Shown here piece by piece: positions 1 through 7,769 of a stretch of DNA of 64,000 bases (positions within the stretch are counted from its first letter, which is position 1; each line of letters begins with the position of its first letter). The stretch spans positions 169,338-233,337 of the forward strand of contig NZ_JAKSXY010000083.1 in NCBI RefSeq assembly GCF_022829445.1, in the 5' to 3' direction. The DNA is from Methylobacterium sp. J-068 (GTDB lineage Bacteria; Pseudomonadota; Alphaproteobacteria; Rhizobiales; Beijerinckiaceae). The translations under genes and the position numbers were made by a program. The notes under the pieces were generated by a model. That model did not search any database and was not told where the DNA came from. It saw only the letters and a program-made list of their open reading frames with translations.

Positions 1-1059
1 GACCCGGTCTACCGACGCCTCGCGGCCGCCCTCGGGTCCGGCGCGGTCGACGCCGCGTCGTCCTCGGCCCCGCGCCGCAACGGCATGGCGGCCCGGCGGC
101 GGATCCAGGCGCAGACCGCGGCGGCGGTTCTCGCCGCGCACGGACCCGAAATCCTGCCGCCCGGCACGGTCTACCAGCACACGTCCCACCTGCGCCTCGA
201 CAGGCCCGAGCGCTTCGACTGGCTCTACGACCGGCGCGACATCCGCCCCGTCTTCTTCGTCCACGACCTCATCCCCATCGATTACCCGGAATACGGACGA
301 CCGGGAGAGGCGCACCGGCACCGGGTCCGCATGGAGACCATCGCGCGCCACGCCGCGCACGTCCTGGTCAATTCCAGCGATGTCGGCACGCGCTTCCTGC
401 GCCACTGCGCCTCGCGCGGCTTTACCCCGAGGCCCGTCACGGTGGCGCTGCTCGGCGTGGAGCCCGTCTTCGGTGGCGCGGGACCGTCCTTCAGCCCGAC
501 CCGGCCGACCTTCGTGGCCTGCGGCACCATCGAGCCGCGCAAGAACCATCTGGCGCTGCTCCATCTCTGGCGCGATCTCGCCGAGCGGCACGGCCCCGCG
601 ACGCCACGCCTCGTCGTCGTCGGGCGGCGCGGATGGGAGGCGGAGAACATCATCGACATGCTGGAGCGCTGTCCCGCCGTCGCGGCGCACGTGACAGAGG
701 TCGGCGGCCTGTCCAGCCACGGCCTCGCGGCGCTGCTGCGGTCCGGCACGGCCCTGCTGATGCCCTCCTTCGCCGAAGGTTACGGCCTGCCGGTGGTGGA
801 GGCGGCCGCCTGCGGCCTGCCCGTCATCGCCTCCGACCTCGCGGTCCACCGGGAGATCGGGCGGGACTTCGCCCATTTCCTCGATCCTCTCGACGGGCCG
901 GGCTGGCGCCGGACGGTGGAGGACCTCTCGGTGCCGGACTCCGCCCTGCGGCATCGACTCGCCGAGCGATCGGCCGTCGCGCTCCTGCCGAACTGGACGG
1001 ATCACTTCGCCACAGTCGACGAGGTCCTGGCACGGGTCGTTTGCGATCGTGACACCTGA
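1..1059 (+). CDS. Glycosyltransferase, GT4-like, 5'-truncated by window edge
   Basis: The reading frame is open from base 1, so the true start lies upstream; 352 residues are visible. The C-terminal half is a Rossmann-type GT-B domain: a CGTIEPRKNH segment (about base 520-550) that opens the nucleotide-sugar domain, a VVVGRRGWE strand-loop, and the EGYGLPVVE E-x7-E motif near bases 775-801 that contacts the donor diphosphate in GT4 retaining enzymes. It probably adds a sugar to a surface polysaccharide or glycolipid in the cytoplasm. Donor and acceptor cannot be told from sequence. The next gene is an unrelated rhodanese after 77 bases, so no operon partner is visible inside the window. Confidence 0.85.
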   Translation, partial: DPVYRRLAAALGSGAVDAASSSAPRRNGMAARRRIQAQTAAAVLAAHGPEILPPGTVYQHTSHLRLDRPERFDWLYDRRDIRPVFFVHDLIPIDYPEYGRPGEAHRHRVRMETIARHAAHVLVNSSDVGTRFLRHCASRGFTPRPVTVALLGVEPVFGGAGPSFSPTRPTFVACGTIEPRKNHLALLHLWRDLAERHGPATPRLVVVGRRGWEAENIIDMLERCPAVAAHVTEVGGLSSHGLAALLRSGTALLMPSFAEGYGLPVVEAAACGLPVIASDLAVHREIGRDFAHFLDPLDGPGWRRTVEDLSVPDSALRHRLAERSAVALLPNWTDHFATVDEVLARVVCDRDT

Positions 1060-1136
1060 CGAATAAGAACAGGCGTCAGCGACCGGTCGGGATCAGGATC
1101 GGTTCGCGGGATCGGTTTCGAGCGAGGATTGAGCGG

Positions 1137-1460
1137 ATGAAGGTTGTCGACCTGGACCGGGATGCGATCAAGGCCGGCCTGGCCGACCGCTCGATGCTGG
1201 TGATCGACGTGCGGGAGCCGCATGAATTCGCGCAGGGGCACATTCCCGGCGCCGTCACGCATCCGCTCTCGACCTTCGACACGGGCGCCATCGCCGAACT
1301 CGTGGCGCGGGACGGCCGCCGGCCCGTCTTCTCCTGCATGTCGGGCGTCCGCTCGGTCCACGCACTTGCGGCGGCACAGAACGCCGGCCTGCCGATCGAG
1401 GAGCATTACGCCGGAGGCTTCAAGGATTGGGCCTCGTCCGGCGAGCCCGTCGACGTCTGA
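1137..1460 (+). CDS. Single-domain rhodanese-like sulfurtransferase
   Basis: This 107-residue protein is a complete single rhodanese domain. It has the VIDVREPHEFAQGHIPGA signature at about residues 22-40 and a CMSGVRS active-site loop with the catalytic Cys at residue 67. Proteins of this size act as cytoplasmic sulfur carriers (persulfide on the loop Cys). The loop has six residues after the Cys, the length associated with sulfur rather than phosphate chemistry. The physiological acceptor is unknown. It sits alone between a glycosyltransferase and an RND efflux operon. Confidence 0.9.
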   Translation: MKVVDLDRDAIKAGLADRSMLVIDVREPHEFAQGHIPGAVTHPLSTFDTGAIAELVARDGRRPVFSCMSGVRSVHALAAAQNAGLPIEEHYAGGFKDWASSGEPVDV

Positions 1461-1556
1461 TGTCGTAAAAGTCCCGACGTTCCAAAGATCATGTGTGGCA
1501 GCGCACGACATGTCACGCGCCGGACGTCTAGCTGGCGCATCGTAGGGAACAACCAT

Positions 1557-2699
1557 ATGCGCATGCGCTCGATCTTACGTCTTCTCCCGGCCATCGGCCT
1601 GCTGGCTGGGACCTTCGCCGGACCGGCCGCGGCGCAGGCCCCCGGCGGTCCGCCGCCGAAGGTGACGACCGCCAAGCCGGTGGTCCGCGAGATCGTCGAG
1701 ACCGACACCTACACCGGCCGCTTCGACCCGGTGGACATCGTCGATGTCCGTGCCCGCGTCACCGGCTACCTGGAGAAGCTCAACTTCACGGATGGCGCCA
1801 CGGTGAAGAAGGGCGACCTGCTCTTCGTCATCGACCGCCGTCCCTACAAGGCCGCCCTCGACCAGGCCCAGGCGGCCCTGGTCTCGGCCAAGGCCCGCCT
1901 GAACTTCTCGCAGACCGACCTCGACCGCGCCCAGACCCTGAGCAAGTCGGGCAACATCTCCGAACAGGTCACCGACCAGCGCCGGCAGGCCTCGCAGACC
2001 GCGCAGGCCGATGTCGACAGCGCCGACGCGCAGCTGCGCCAAGCTCAGCTGAACTACGACTTCACCGAGGTGAAGGCGCCGATCTCCGGCCGCATCAGCC
2101 GACGCCTCGTCACGGAGGGCAACATCGTCATCACGGACCAGACCCTGCTGACGACGATCGTCTCCCTCGACCCGATCTATTTCGGCTTCACCGTCGATGA
2201 GCGCTCGTTCCTGAAGTACCAGGGCAGCCTCGGCATCGGCATGGGCGAGACTCAGAAGGGCAAGGGCGTGCCGATCCGGATCGCGCTCACCGGCGAGGCC
2301 AAGCCGACCCGCAAGGGCACGCTCGACTTCGTCGACAACCGCGTCGACAACGCCACCGGCACGGTGCTGCTGCGCGCCACGGTGGAGAACCCGGACGGCT
2401 TCATCAAGCCGGGCCTGTTCGGCGTGGTCTCGCTCCCCGCCACCAAGCCCTACCAGGGCATCCTGCTGCCCGACGAGGCGGTCTCGGCCAACCAGGACAA
2501 GCGCATCGTCTACGTCGTCGCCGACGACGGCACCGTCGCCCTGCGCGAGGTCAAGCTCGGACCGAAGGTCGACGGCTACAGGGTGATCCGCGAAGGCCTC
2601 AAGGGCGACGAGAACGTCGTGGTCAACGGCGTCAGCCGCGTGCGCCCCGGCGCCAAGGTGACGGCCGAAGCCTCGACCCTGCCGCCCAGCAAGACCTGA
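1557..2699 (+). CDS. RND efflux membrane fusion protein (AcrA/MexA type)
   Basis: The periplasmic adaptor links an inner-membrane RND pump to an outer-membrane channel. From the ATG at 1557 it has 380 residues with a signal peptide (RLLPAIGLLAGTFAGPAAAQA). It continues with the lipoyl half-motif VDVRARVTGYLEKLNFTDGATVKKGD, an Ala/Gln-rich alpha-hairpin containing SKARLNFSQTDLDRA, the second lipoyl half (APISGRISRRLVTEGN) and beta-barrel/membrane-proximal domains. An upstream in-frame ATG at 1491 would add 22 residues before the signal peptide, so 1557 is preferred. The pump gene follows 126 bases downstream, separated by a perfect hairpin. No outer-membrane channel gene is present. Confidence 0.93.
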   Translation: MRMRSILRLLPAIGLLAGTFAGPAAAQAPGGPPPKVTTAKPVVREIVETDTYTGRFDPVDIVDVRARVTGYLEKLNFTDGATVKKGDLLFVIDRRPYKAALDQAQAALVSAKARLNFSQTDLDRAQTLSKSGNISEQVTDQRRQASQTAQADVDSADAQLRQAQLNYDFTEVKAPISGRISRRLVTEGNIVITDQTLLTTIVSLDPIYFGFTVDERSFLKYQGSLGIGMGETQKGKGVPIRIALTGEAKPTRKGTLDFVDNRVDNATGTVLLRATVENPDGFIKPGLFGVVSLPATKPYQGILLPDEAVSANQDKRIVYVVADDGTVALREVKLGPKVDGYRVIREGLKGDENVVVNGVSRVRPGAKVTAEASTLPPSKT

Positions 2700-2721
2700 G
2701 CCGGCCCAGCCCCGACAGACG

Positions 2722-2743
2722 CCCCGGCCGATCGCGGCCGGGG
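2722..2743 (+). promoter_or_regulatory. Perfect intercistronic hairpin between fusion protein and pump genes
   Basis: A 9-bp perfect stem (CCCCGGCCG / CGGCCGGGG) closes a four-base ATCG loop in the 126-base gap. No T-run follows, so it is not a standard intrinsic terminator. It could stabilise the upstream message or attenuate read-through so that the adaptor and pump are made in different amounts. That role is inference. Confidence 0.5.
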
Positions 2744-2825
2744 AGCGGCCACCAGACCGCGGACGAAGAAACGGTGCCGCCTCGGAGCCGCGCGAGCGGG
2801 CCGATGGGGGCGAGAGGTTCAAGCG

Positions 2826-5800
2826 ATGCGTTTTGCCCACTTCTTCGTCGATCGGCCGATCTTCGCATCGGTCACCTCGATCATCTTCCTGATCCTCGGC
2901 TACGTCGCCTACCTGGCCCTTCCGGTGGCGCAGTACCCCGAGATCGTGCCGCCGACGGTGACGGTGCGCGCGAGCTTCCCCGGCGCCAACGCCGAGACGG
3001 TGGCGGCGACGATCGCGACGCCCATCGAGCAGGAGGTCAACGGCGTCGACAACATGCTCTACATGACGTCGCTGTCGACCAACGACGGCAACATGCTGCT
3101 GACGGTGACCTTCAAGGTCGGCACCAACCTCGATATCGCGAACGTTCTCGTCCAGAACCGGCTCTCTGTCGCGCAGCCGCGCCTTCCTCCGGACGTGCGC
3201 AACCTCGGCGTCACCGTGCGCAAGGCCTCTCCGGACCTGATGCTGGTGGTGCACCTGCTCTCGCCTAACAAAACCTACGACCAGAACTACCTCGCCAACT
3301 ACATCTACCTGAACGTCCGTGACGAGCTGCTGCGCCTCGACGGCGTCGGCGACATCACGATCTTCGGCGGCAACGAGTATGCCGAGCGCGTCTGGCTCGA
3401 CCCCAACAAGCTCGCCGCCTACGGCCTGACCACCTCCGACGTCATCACGGCCCTGTCCGAGCAGAACGTGCAGGTCGCGGCCGGCGCGCTGAATTCGCCG
3501 CCCGCCGCCACGGGGCAGGCCTTCCAGCTCATCGTGCAATCGCAGGGCCGCTTCCAGAGCCCCGAGGAATTCGCCGACGTCATCGTCAAGGCGTCCGACG
3601 GCCGGCTCGTGCGCGTGAAGGACATCGCCCGCGTCGAGATGGGGCAGAAGGACTACACGACGAACTCCTTCCTCAACGACACGCCCGCCATCGGCATCGG
3701 CGCCTTCCAGCGTCCGGGCACCAACGCCCTCGATGCCGCCGCCTCGGTGCGGAAGGTGATGGACACCCTCAAGAAGAACTTCCCGCCGGATATCGAGTAC
3801 CGGATCGCCTACAACCCGACGGAGTTCATCGAGGAATCGATCCAGGAGGTCTACAAGACGCTCTTCGAGGCCGTCGGCCTCGTCGTCATCGTGGTGCTGG
3901 TGTTCCTCCAGAGCTGGCGCACGGCCCTGATCCCGGTGATCGCGATCCCGGTCTCGCTGGTCGGCACCTTCGCCGCCATGTCGGCCTTCGGCTTCTCGCT
4001 CAACAACCTGACCCTGTTCGGGCTCGTGCTCGCCATCGGCATCGTGGTCGACGACGCCATCGTGGTGGTGGAGAACGTCGAGCGCAACATGGCCGAGGGG
4101 CTCTCGCCGGGCGATGCCGCGCACAAGACCATGGACGAGGTCGGCGGCGCCGTAGTCGCCATCGCGCTCGTGCTCTCGGCGGTGTTCATTCCCACCGCCT
4201 TCATCCCCGGCATCACCGGGCAGTTCTACAAGCAGTTCGCGCTCACCATCGCGGCCTCGACCATCATCTCGATGTTCAATTCGCTGACGCTGTCGCCTGC
4301 GCTCTGCAAGCTTCTCCTGAAGCCCCATCACGAGCACGCCAAGCCGAAATTCTTCCTCTTCCGCTTCGTCGCCTGGCTCGCGGACCTGTTCAACAAGGGC
4401 TTCGACTGGCTCTCCCACGCGTATTCGCGGGCGATTTACGGGCTGACGACCTACACGATCGGCCTGATCGCCGTCATGCTGGTCTATGCCGGCATCATCG
4501 CGGCGACCCTCCACCTCGCCCGGACGACGCCCACGGGCTTCATTCCCGACCAGGACCAGGGCTATCTCATCGGCGTGGTGCAGCTGCCCTCGGGCGCTTC
4601 GCTCGACCGCACCACCGAGGTGGTGAACCGGGCGGCGGCCGCCGCGCGCAAGATCGACGGCGTCACCAACACCGTCATCATCGCGGGCTTCGACGGCGCG
4701 ACCTTCACCAACACGACGAATTCGGGCGTGATGTTCATCACCCTGTCGGGCGCCAAGGAGCGGGCGGCGCACGGCCGCTCCGCCGCCGTGATCACCGGCG
4801 ACGTCATCAAGGCCACCTCCGACATCCAGGAGGCGCGCGTCATCGTGATTCCGCCGCCGCCGGTGCGTGGTCTCGGCCAGGGCGGCGGCTTCAAGATGCA
4901 GATCGAGAGCCGGCAGAGTTCGGCCATCGGCCCGCTGCTCGCGGCGGTCGGCGAGGTGCTGGGCAAGGCCAACCAGAGCAACGACGTGCAGCGGGTGTTC
5001 ACCACCTTCGGCAACGACACGCCGCAGCTCTACCTCGACATCGACCGGACGGTGGCGCGGATGCTCAACGTCCCGCTCTCCAACGTCTTCTCGACCGTGC
5101 AGACGGCTCTGGGCGGCGCCTACGTCAACGACTTCAACACCCTGGGCCGCATCTACCAGGTCCGCGTGCAGGGCGACGCGCCGTTTCGCGTGTCCAAGCA
5201 GGACATCGAGCAGTTGAAGGTCCGCTCCTCCACCGGCGCCCTGGTGCCGATGGGAACGCTGGCCACGATCCGGGAGATCACCGGTCCGCAGATCGTCCAG
5301 CGCTTCAACCTGTACTACTCCGTCCCCGTTCAGGGTACGGCGAAGCCCGGCATCTCCACGGGTCAGGCGCTGGACGCCATGGAGGCCATCGCCAAGGACG
5401 CGCTGCCGGACGGCTACGCCTACGACTGGACCGAGATCGCGTTCCAGCAGAAGGCGGCGGGCAACACCGCGATCTACGTGTTCGCGCTCGGCGTGCTGCT
5501 CGTCTTCCTCGTGCTCGCCGCGCAGTACGAATCCTGGGCGCTGCCGCTGGCGATCCTCCTCGTGGTGCCGACCGGTGTGCTCGCCGCCCTGTTCGGCGTG
5601 CAGCTCCGGGGGCAGGACAACAACATCCTGACCCAGATCGGCCTGATCGTGCTCATCGGTCTGGCGGCCAAGAACGCCATCCTGATCGTGGAATTCGCGC
5701 ACCAGTTGGAGGAAACCGAACGGAAGGGCCCCGTCGCCGCCGCGGTCGAAGCCTGCCGCCTGCGCCTGCGCCCGATCCTCATGACGGCCTTCGCCTTCAT

Positions 5801-6038
5801 CCTCGGCACCGTGCCGCTCGTGATCGCCACCGGCCCCGGCGCCGAGATGCGTCAGGCGCTGGGCACCGCCGTCTGCTTCGGCATGATCGGCGCGACCCTG
5901 TTCGGCCTGTTCCTGACGCCGGTCTTCTACGTGGTGATCCGGAATTTCCTGATCTGGCTCGCCAGGAAGCGCGGCAAGGACCCGCACAACACCACGCCGG
6001 ACAAGCACGATCCGCACGCGGAGCCCGCCCGCGCCTGA
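2826..6038 (+). CDS. RND multidrug efflux transporter, HAE-1 family (AcrB/MexB type)
   Basis: This is a proton-driven trimeric inner-membrane exporter of 1070 residues, the normal family length. The N-terminus (FFVDRPIFASVTSIIFLILG) is the usual amphipathic helix plus TM1. The proton-relay DD pair lies in TM4 within GIVVDDAIVVVENVERNM (about residues 408-409), and the TM10 Lys is kept in GLAAKNAILIVEFAHQ. Large periplasmic loops follow TM1 and TM7. The start has an AGGTTCAAGCG leader. It pairs with the adaptor gene upstream and is followed by a strong terminator, so the two form one unit. Substrates are not predictable; hydrophobic drugs or solvents are typical. Confidence 0.95.
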   Translation: MRFAHFFVDRPIFASVTSIIFLILGYVAYLALPVAQYPEIVPPTVTVRASFPGANAETVAATIATPIEQEVNGVDNMLYMTSLSTNDGNMLLTVTFKVGTNLDIANVLVQNRLSVAQPRLPPDVRNLGVTVRKASPDLMLVVHLLSPNKTYDQNYLANYIYLNVRDELLRLDGVGDITIFGGNEYAERVWLDPNKLAAYGLTTSDVITALSEQNVQVAAGALNSPPAATGQAFQLIVQSQGRFQSPEEFADVIVKASDGRLVRVKDIARVEMGQKDYTTNSFLNDTPAIGIGAFQRPGTNALDAAASVRKVMDTLKKNFPPDIEYRIAYNPTEFIEESIQEVYKTLFEAVGLVVIVVLVFLQSWRTALIPVIAIPVSLVGTFAAMSAFGFSLNNLTLFGLVLAIGIVVDDAIVVVENVERNMAEGLSPGDAAHKTMDEVGGAVVAIALVLSAVFIPTAFIPGITGQFYKQFALTIAASTIISMFNSLTLSPALCKLLLKPHHEHAKPKFFLFRFVAWLADLFNKGFDWLSHAYSRAIYGLTTYTIGLIAVMLVYAGIIAATLHLARTTPTGFIPDQDQGYLIGVVQLPSGASLDRTTEVVNRAAAAARKIDGVTNTVIIAGFDGATFTNTTNSGVMFITLSGAKERAAHGRSAAVITGDVIKATSDIQEARVIVIPPPPVRGLGQGGGFKMQIESRQSSAIGPLLAAVGEVLGKANQSNDVQRVFTTFGNDTPQLYLDIDRTVARMLNVPLSNVFSTVQTALGGAYVNDFNTLGRIYQVRVQGDAPFRVSKQDIEQLKVRSSTGALVPMGTLATIREITGPQIVQRFNLYYSVPVQGTAKPGISTGQALDAMEAIAKDALPDGYAYDWTEIAFQQKAAGNTAIYVFALGVLLVFLVLAAQYESWALPLAILLVVPTGVLAALFGVQLRGQDNNILTQIGLIVLIGLAAKNAILIVEFAHQLEETERKGPVAAAVEACRLRLRPILMTAFAFILGTVPLVIATGPGAEMRQALGTAVCFGMIGATLFGLFLTPVFYVVIRNFLIWLARKRGKDPHNTTPDKHDPHAEPARA

Positions 6039-6046
6039 CGACCCCA

Positions 6047-6077
6047 AAGCCCGGACGCGGAGACCGCGCCCGGGCTT
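6047..6077 (+). terminator. Intrinsic-type terminator after RND operon
   Basis: A long GC stem, AAGCCCGG-A-CGCGG / CCGCG-C-CCGGGCTT, closes a three-base AGA loop nine bases after the pump stop codon. The T-run after it is short (TT then CACGTTT). A strong hairpin at this position is best read as the end of the efflux transcript. Confidence 0.65.
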
Positions 6078-6298
6078 CACGTTTCAAGGGTTGCGCCCCG
6101 CAAGCCGGAAAGCCAAAGCCCTCTCAGACACAAACAGACCCTTCTCCCCTGGGGACGACCCGGTCCGGTTCGGACCGATCTGGTTTCGTGCAGTCCGATC
6201 CCCTCTGAGCCGGCAAAGCCTACGGGAGACTTCCGGGACGGTTTTGCCATTAGACATCGAGCCCTGGGCGCTACCGAGAGTTCAATCGGGACCGAAGG

Positions 6299-6685
6299 TC
6301 ATGGTCGTTGAGCTCCCTCGACACCGTACTTCCGGGCGCGCAGATCGAACGCTTCCAAACCACCCTCCATGATACGGGTCACGGCCTCGCGCACCCTTGG
6401 GGTCTCGATGGCGCCATCGACTTCGACGCGAACGTGCGTGGTGCCCGCAGGAAGGCGATCCTCGGCAACAGTCGCGACCATCGAGACGACCTTGTCCGCA
6501 TCCCCATTGACGACGAGGTTGGCGTTGTGGGTCGAGAAGATGATCTGGCGCGAACTTTTAGATGACCGCAGACGCTCGACGATCCTCATGATGACCCGAT
6601 TGTCGAGATCGTCTTCCGGCTGATCGACAATTAACGTCCCTGCTTCTTGCCGGAGGAGAAGTTCGAGAAGGGCAGATGCCTGGCC
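6299..6685 (-). pseudogene. C-terminal remnant of an AAA/SMC-like ATPase
   Basis: Read on the minus strand, this stretch encodes only the end of a large ATPase. It has a Walker B-like TLIVDQPEDDLDN segment, the switch IIFSTHNANLVVNGDADKVV, and an EAFDLRARKYG tail just before the stop. Full proteins of this type carry an N-terminal Walker A and a long coiled coil; both are missing. Similarity stops near base 6685, where the frame runs into unrelated sequence. It is therefore a truncated, non-functional fragment. Such ATPases are common in defence or mobile-element loci, which fits the tRNA-adjacent position. Confidence 0.7.
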
Positions 6686-6717
6686 ACCGACGTGTCCGAC
6701 AATCTTCGCCCGCACGC

Positions 6718-6994
6718 CCATGGCGGCATCGCCTGTACCGAGGAGGAGCTCCCGGCGGTGCGACGGGCTTTGCAGCGCGCAGGAGGCCCGTGGGCTGGCG
6801 CCGGCTCCCACTACCAGGTGAAGACCCGGCGCCAGTTCGATCCGGACGGTTGGACCGCCTACAGCGAGCGTAACCTCACCGCCGCACGCAAGGTGGTCGG
6901 CCCCAACGTGATTGCCGCGTCCGGCGATCTGAAGGTCGCGGCCAAGGCGTTGCATGGCCGCCTTCGAGATCGAGTGATCGCGGCCGCAGCGTAG
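6718..6994 (+). pseudogene. Gene fragment of unknown family (possibly plasmid/phage derived)
   Basis: On the plus strand a stretch ending at 6994 reads QVKTRRQFDPDGWTAYSERN followed by a basic helical tail. The sequence has protein-like composition but no convincing start codon or ribosome site, and its 5' side abuts the oppositely oriented ATPase remnant. The GW..Y pattern vaguely resembles replication or relaxase-like plasmid proteins; I do not recognise the family. The head-to-head junction of two unrelated fragments near 6690-6720 points to a past rearrangement. Confidence 0.35.
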
Positions 6995-7036
6995 CCTTCC
7001 AATGTCAGGGCCAAGTCAGTTCCGATGATACAGTTG

Positions 7037-7107
7037 TCGTACAATTTAATAGTCAATTAATTTTGATTATACTTATTTTATCAAAGTTATTATTTAAATA
7101 ATAATAG
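7037..7107. other. Strongly AT-rich tract
   Basis: About 70 bases consist almost entirely of A and T (for example CTTATTTTATCAAAG and AAATAATAATAG). The composition is in sharp contrast to the surrounding GC-rich DNA. It lies directly upstream of the small acidic ORF at 7171 and could supply its promoter, be a target for a xenogeneic silencer, or simply be foreign DNA. No repeat or gene is visible in it. Confidence 0.6.
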
Positions 7108-7170
7108 ATGGATGCATCGCGATCATTCATAAGATCGTTGCCAACCAAAGCAACATCAAGGGATTGCAAA

Positions 7171-7482
7171 ATGCCGACGCAGATCACCGCCGAGCTTTTC
7201 GCCGACATCGCTGAGGCCTCCGACGTGACGCACCGGATCGATCAAGGCATTCAGCGGATGACGATGTGCGGGACGCACCGAGACCTCGGCCCGTGGACGG
7301 CCATACAGGACGGCGATCACTTCTGGATCGCCAGCGAGGCCGGTTCAGTCGACGTGGCGCGCTTCCTCTTGGACGAAGCGGATTTCCTCGATGACGACGT
7401 CGACAATCGAAACGAGCCGGATTTCATCACCGAGGAGGAAGACAAAAACCCGCCCGGCGCCGATGGGTTTGTGCGTCCCTGA
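7171..7482 (+). CDS. Hypothetical acidic protein, 103 aa
   Basis: I do not recognise this family. The protein starts MPTQITAELFADIAEASDVT after a CAAGGG ribosome site eight bases upstream of the ATG at 7171. The frame extends further up to 7108 but without a ribosome site. The C-terminal half is very acidic (a DEADFLDDDVDNRNE segment then TEEEDKN), with no membrane segment, Cys pair or signal peptide. It sits between an AT-rich tract and tRNA-Ser inside a decayed patch, so it is probably part of a former genomic island. Confidence 0.55.
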   Translation: MPTQITAELFADIAEASDVTHRIDQGIQRMTMCGTHRDLGPWTAIQDGDHFWIASEAGSVDVARFLLDEADFLDDDVDNRNEPDFITEEEDKNPPGADGFVRP

Positions 7483-7521
7483 CGCCATCCACTACAAAAC
7501 GCCAACCACAAGCAAACTACA

Positions 7522-7544
7522 AAGCGGCTTACAAGTGCCCGCTT
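7522..7544 (-). terminator. Weak hairpin downstream of tRNA-Ser
   Basis: On the minus strand AAGCGG and CCGCTT form a six-bp stem with an 11-base loop about 30 bases past the tRNA 3' end. The T-content after it is modest, and a TTTTT run occurs nearer the tRNA. It may end the tRNA transcript, at low confidence. Confidence 0.3.
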
Positions 7545-7574
7545 AAGCCATTGACTGGATTATGAAAAATGGAA

Positions 7575-7666
7575 TGGCGGAGACGGAGGGATTCGAACCC
7601 TCGATACCCCTTTCGGGGTATGCTCATTTAGCAAACGAGTGCCTTCAGCCGCTCGGCCACGTCTCC
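7575..7666 (-). tRNA. tRNA-Ser (anticodon GCU)
   Basis: The minus strand folds into a class II tRNA of 92 nt with encoded CCA. It has an acceptor stem GGAGACG, D-loop TGGCCGAGCGG, and an anticodon stem CTCGT / ATGAG around loop TTGCTAA, giving anticodon GCT. The long variable arm TACCCC-GAAA-GGGGTA is typical of serine tRNAs, and the T-loop is GGTTCGAATCC. Its 3' end points towards the decayed region at 6.3-7.5 kb, consistent with use as an integration target. Confidence 0.97.
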
Positions 7667-7769
7667 GCAGGCCGTCGATCTAGAATTTCGCGTTTGGCAG
7701 GTCAAGCTACGTTTCGCGGCGGAGGGCAAAATGTGCGCGTGGTGTGCGCCGGGCCGGATGGATGCGCTC

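Noticed and set aside
1575..6080. 1501-residue open frame on the minus strand
   Set aside because: It lies entirely opposite the RND operon, is Arg/His/Asp/Glu-rich with no domain, and is the usual antisense shadow in GC-rich DNA. The same holds for long frames opposite 18.2-21.7, 21.9-24.8 and 45.4-48.6 kb.
6647..6994. 115-codon plus-strand frame as an intact gene
   Set aside because: The first third overlaps the ATPase remnant on the other strand and there is no ribosome site; treated as a fragment from 6718.
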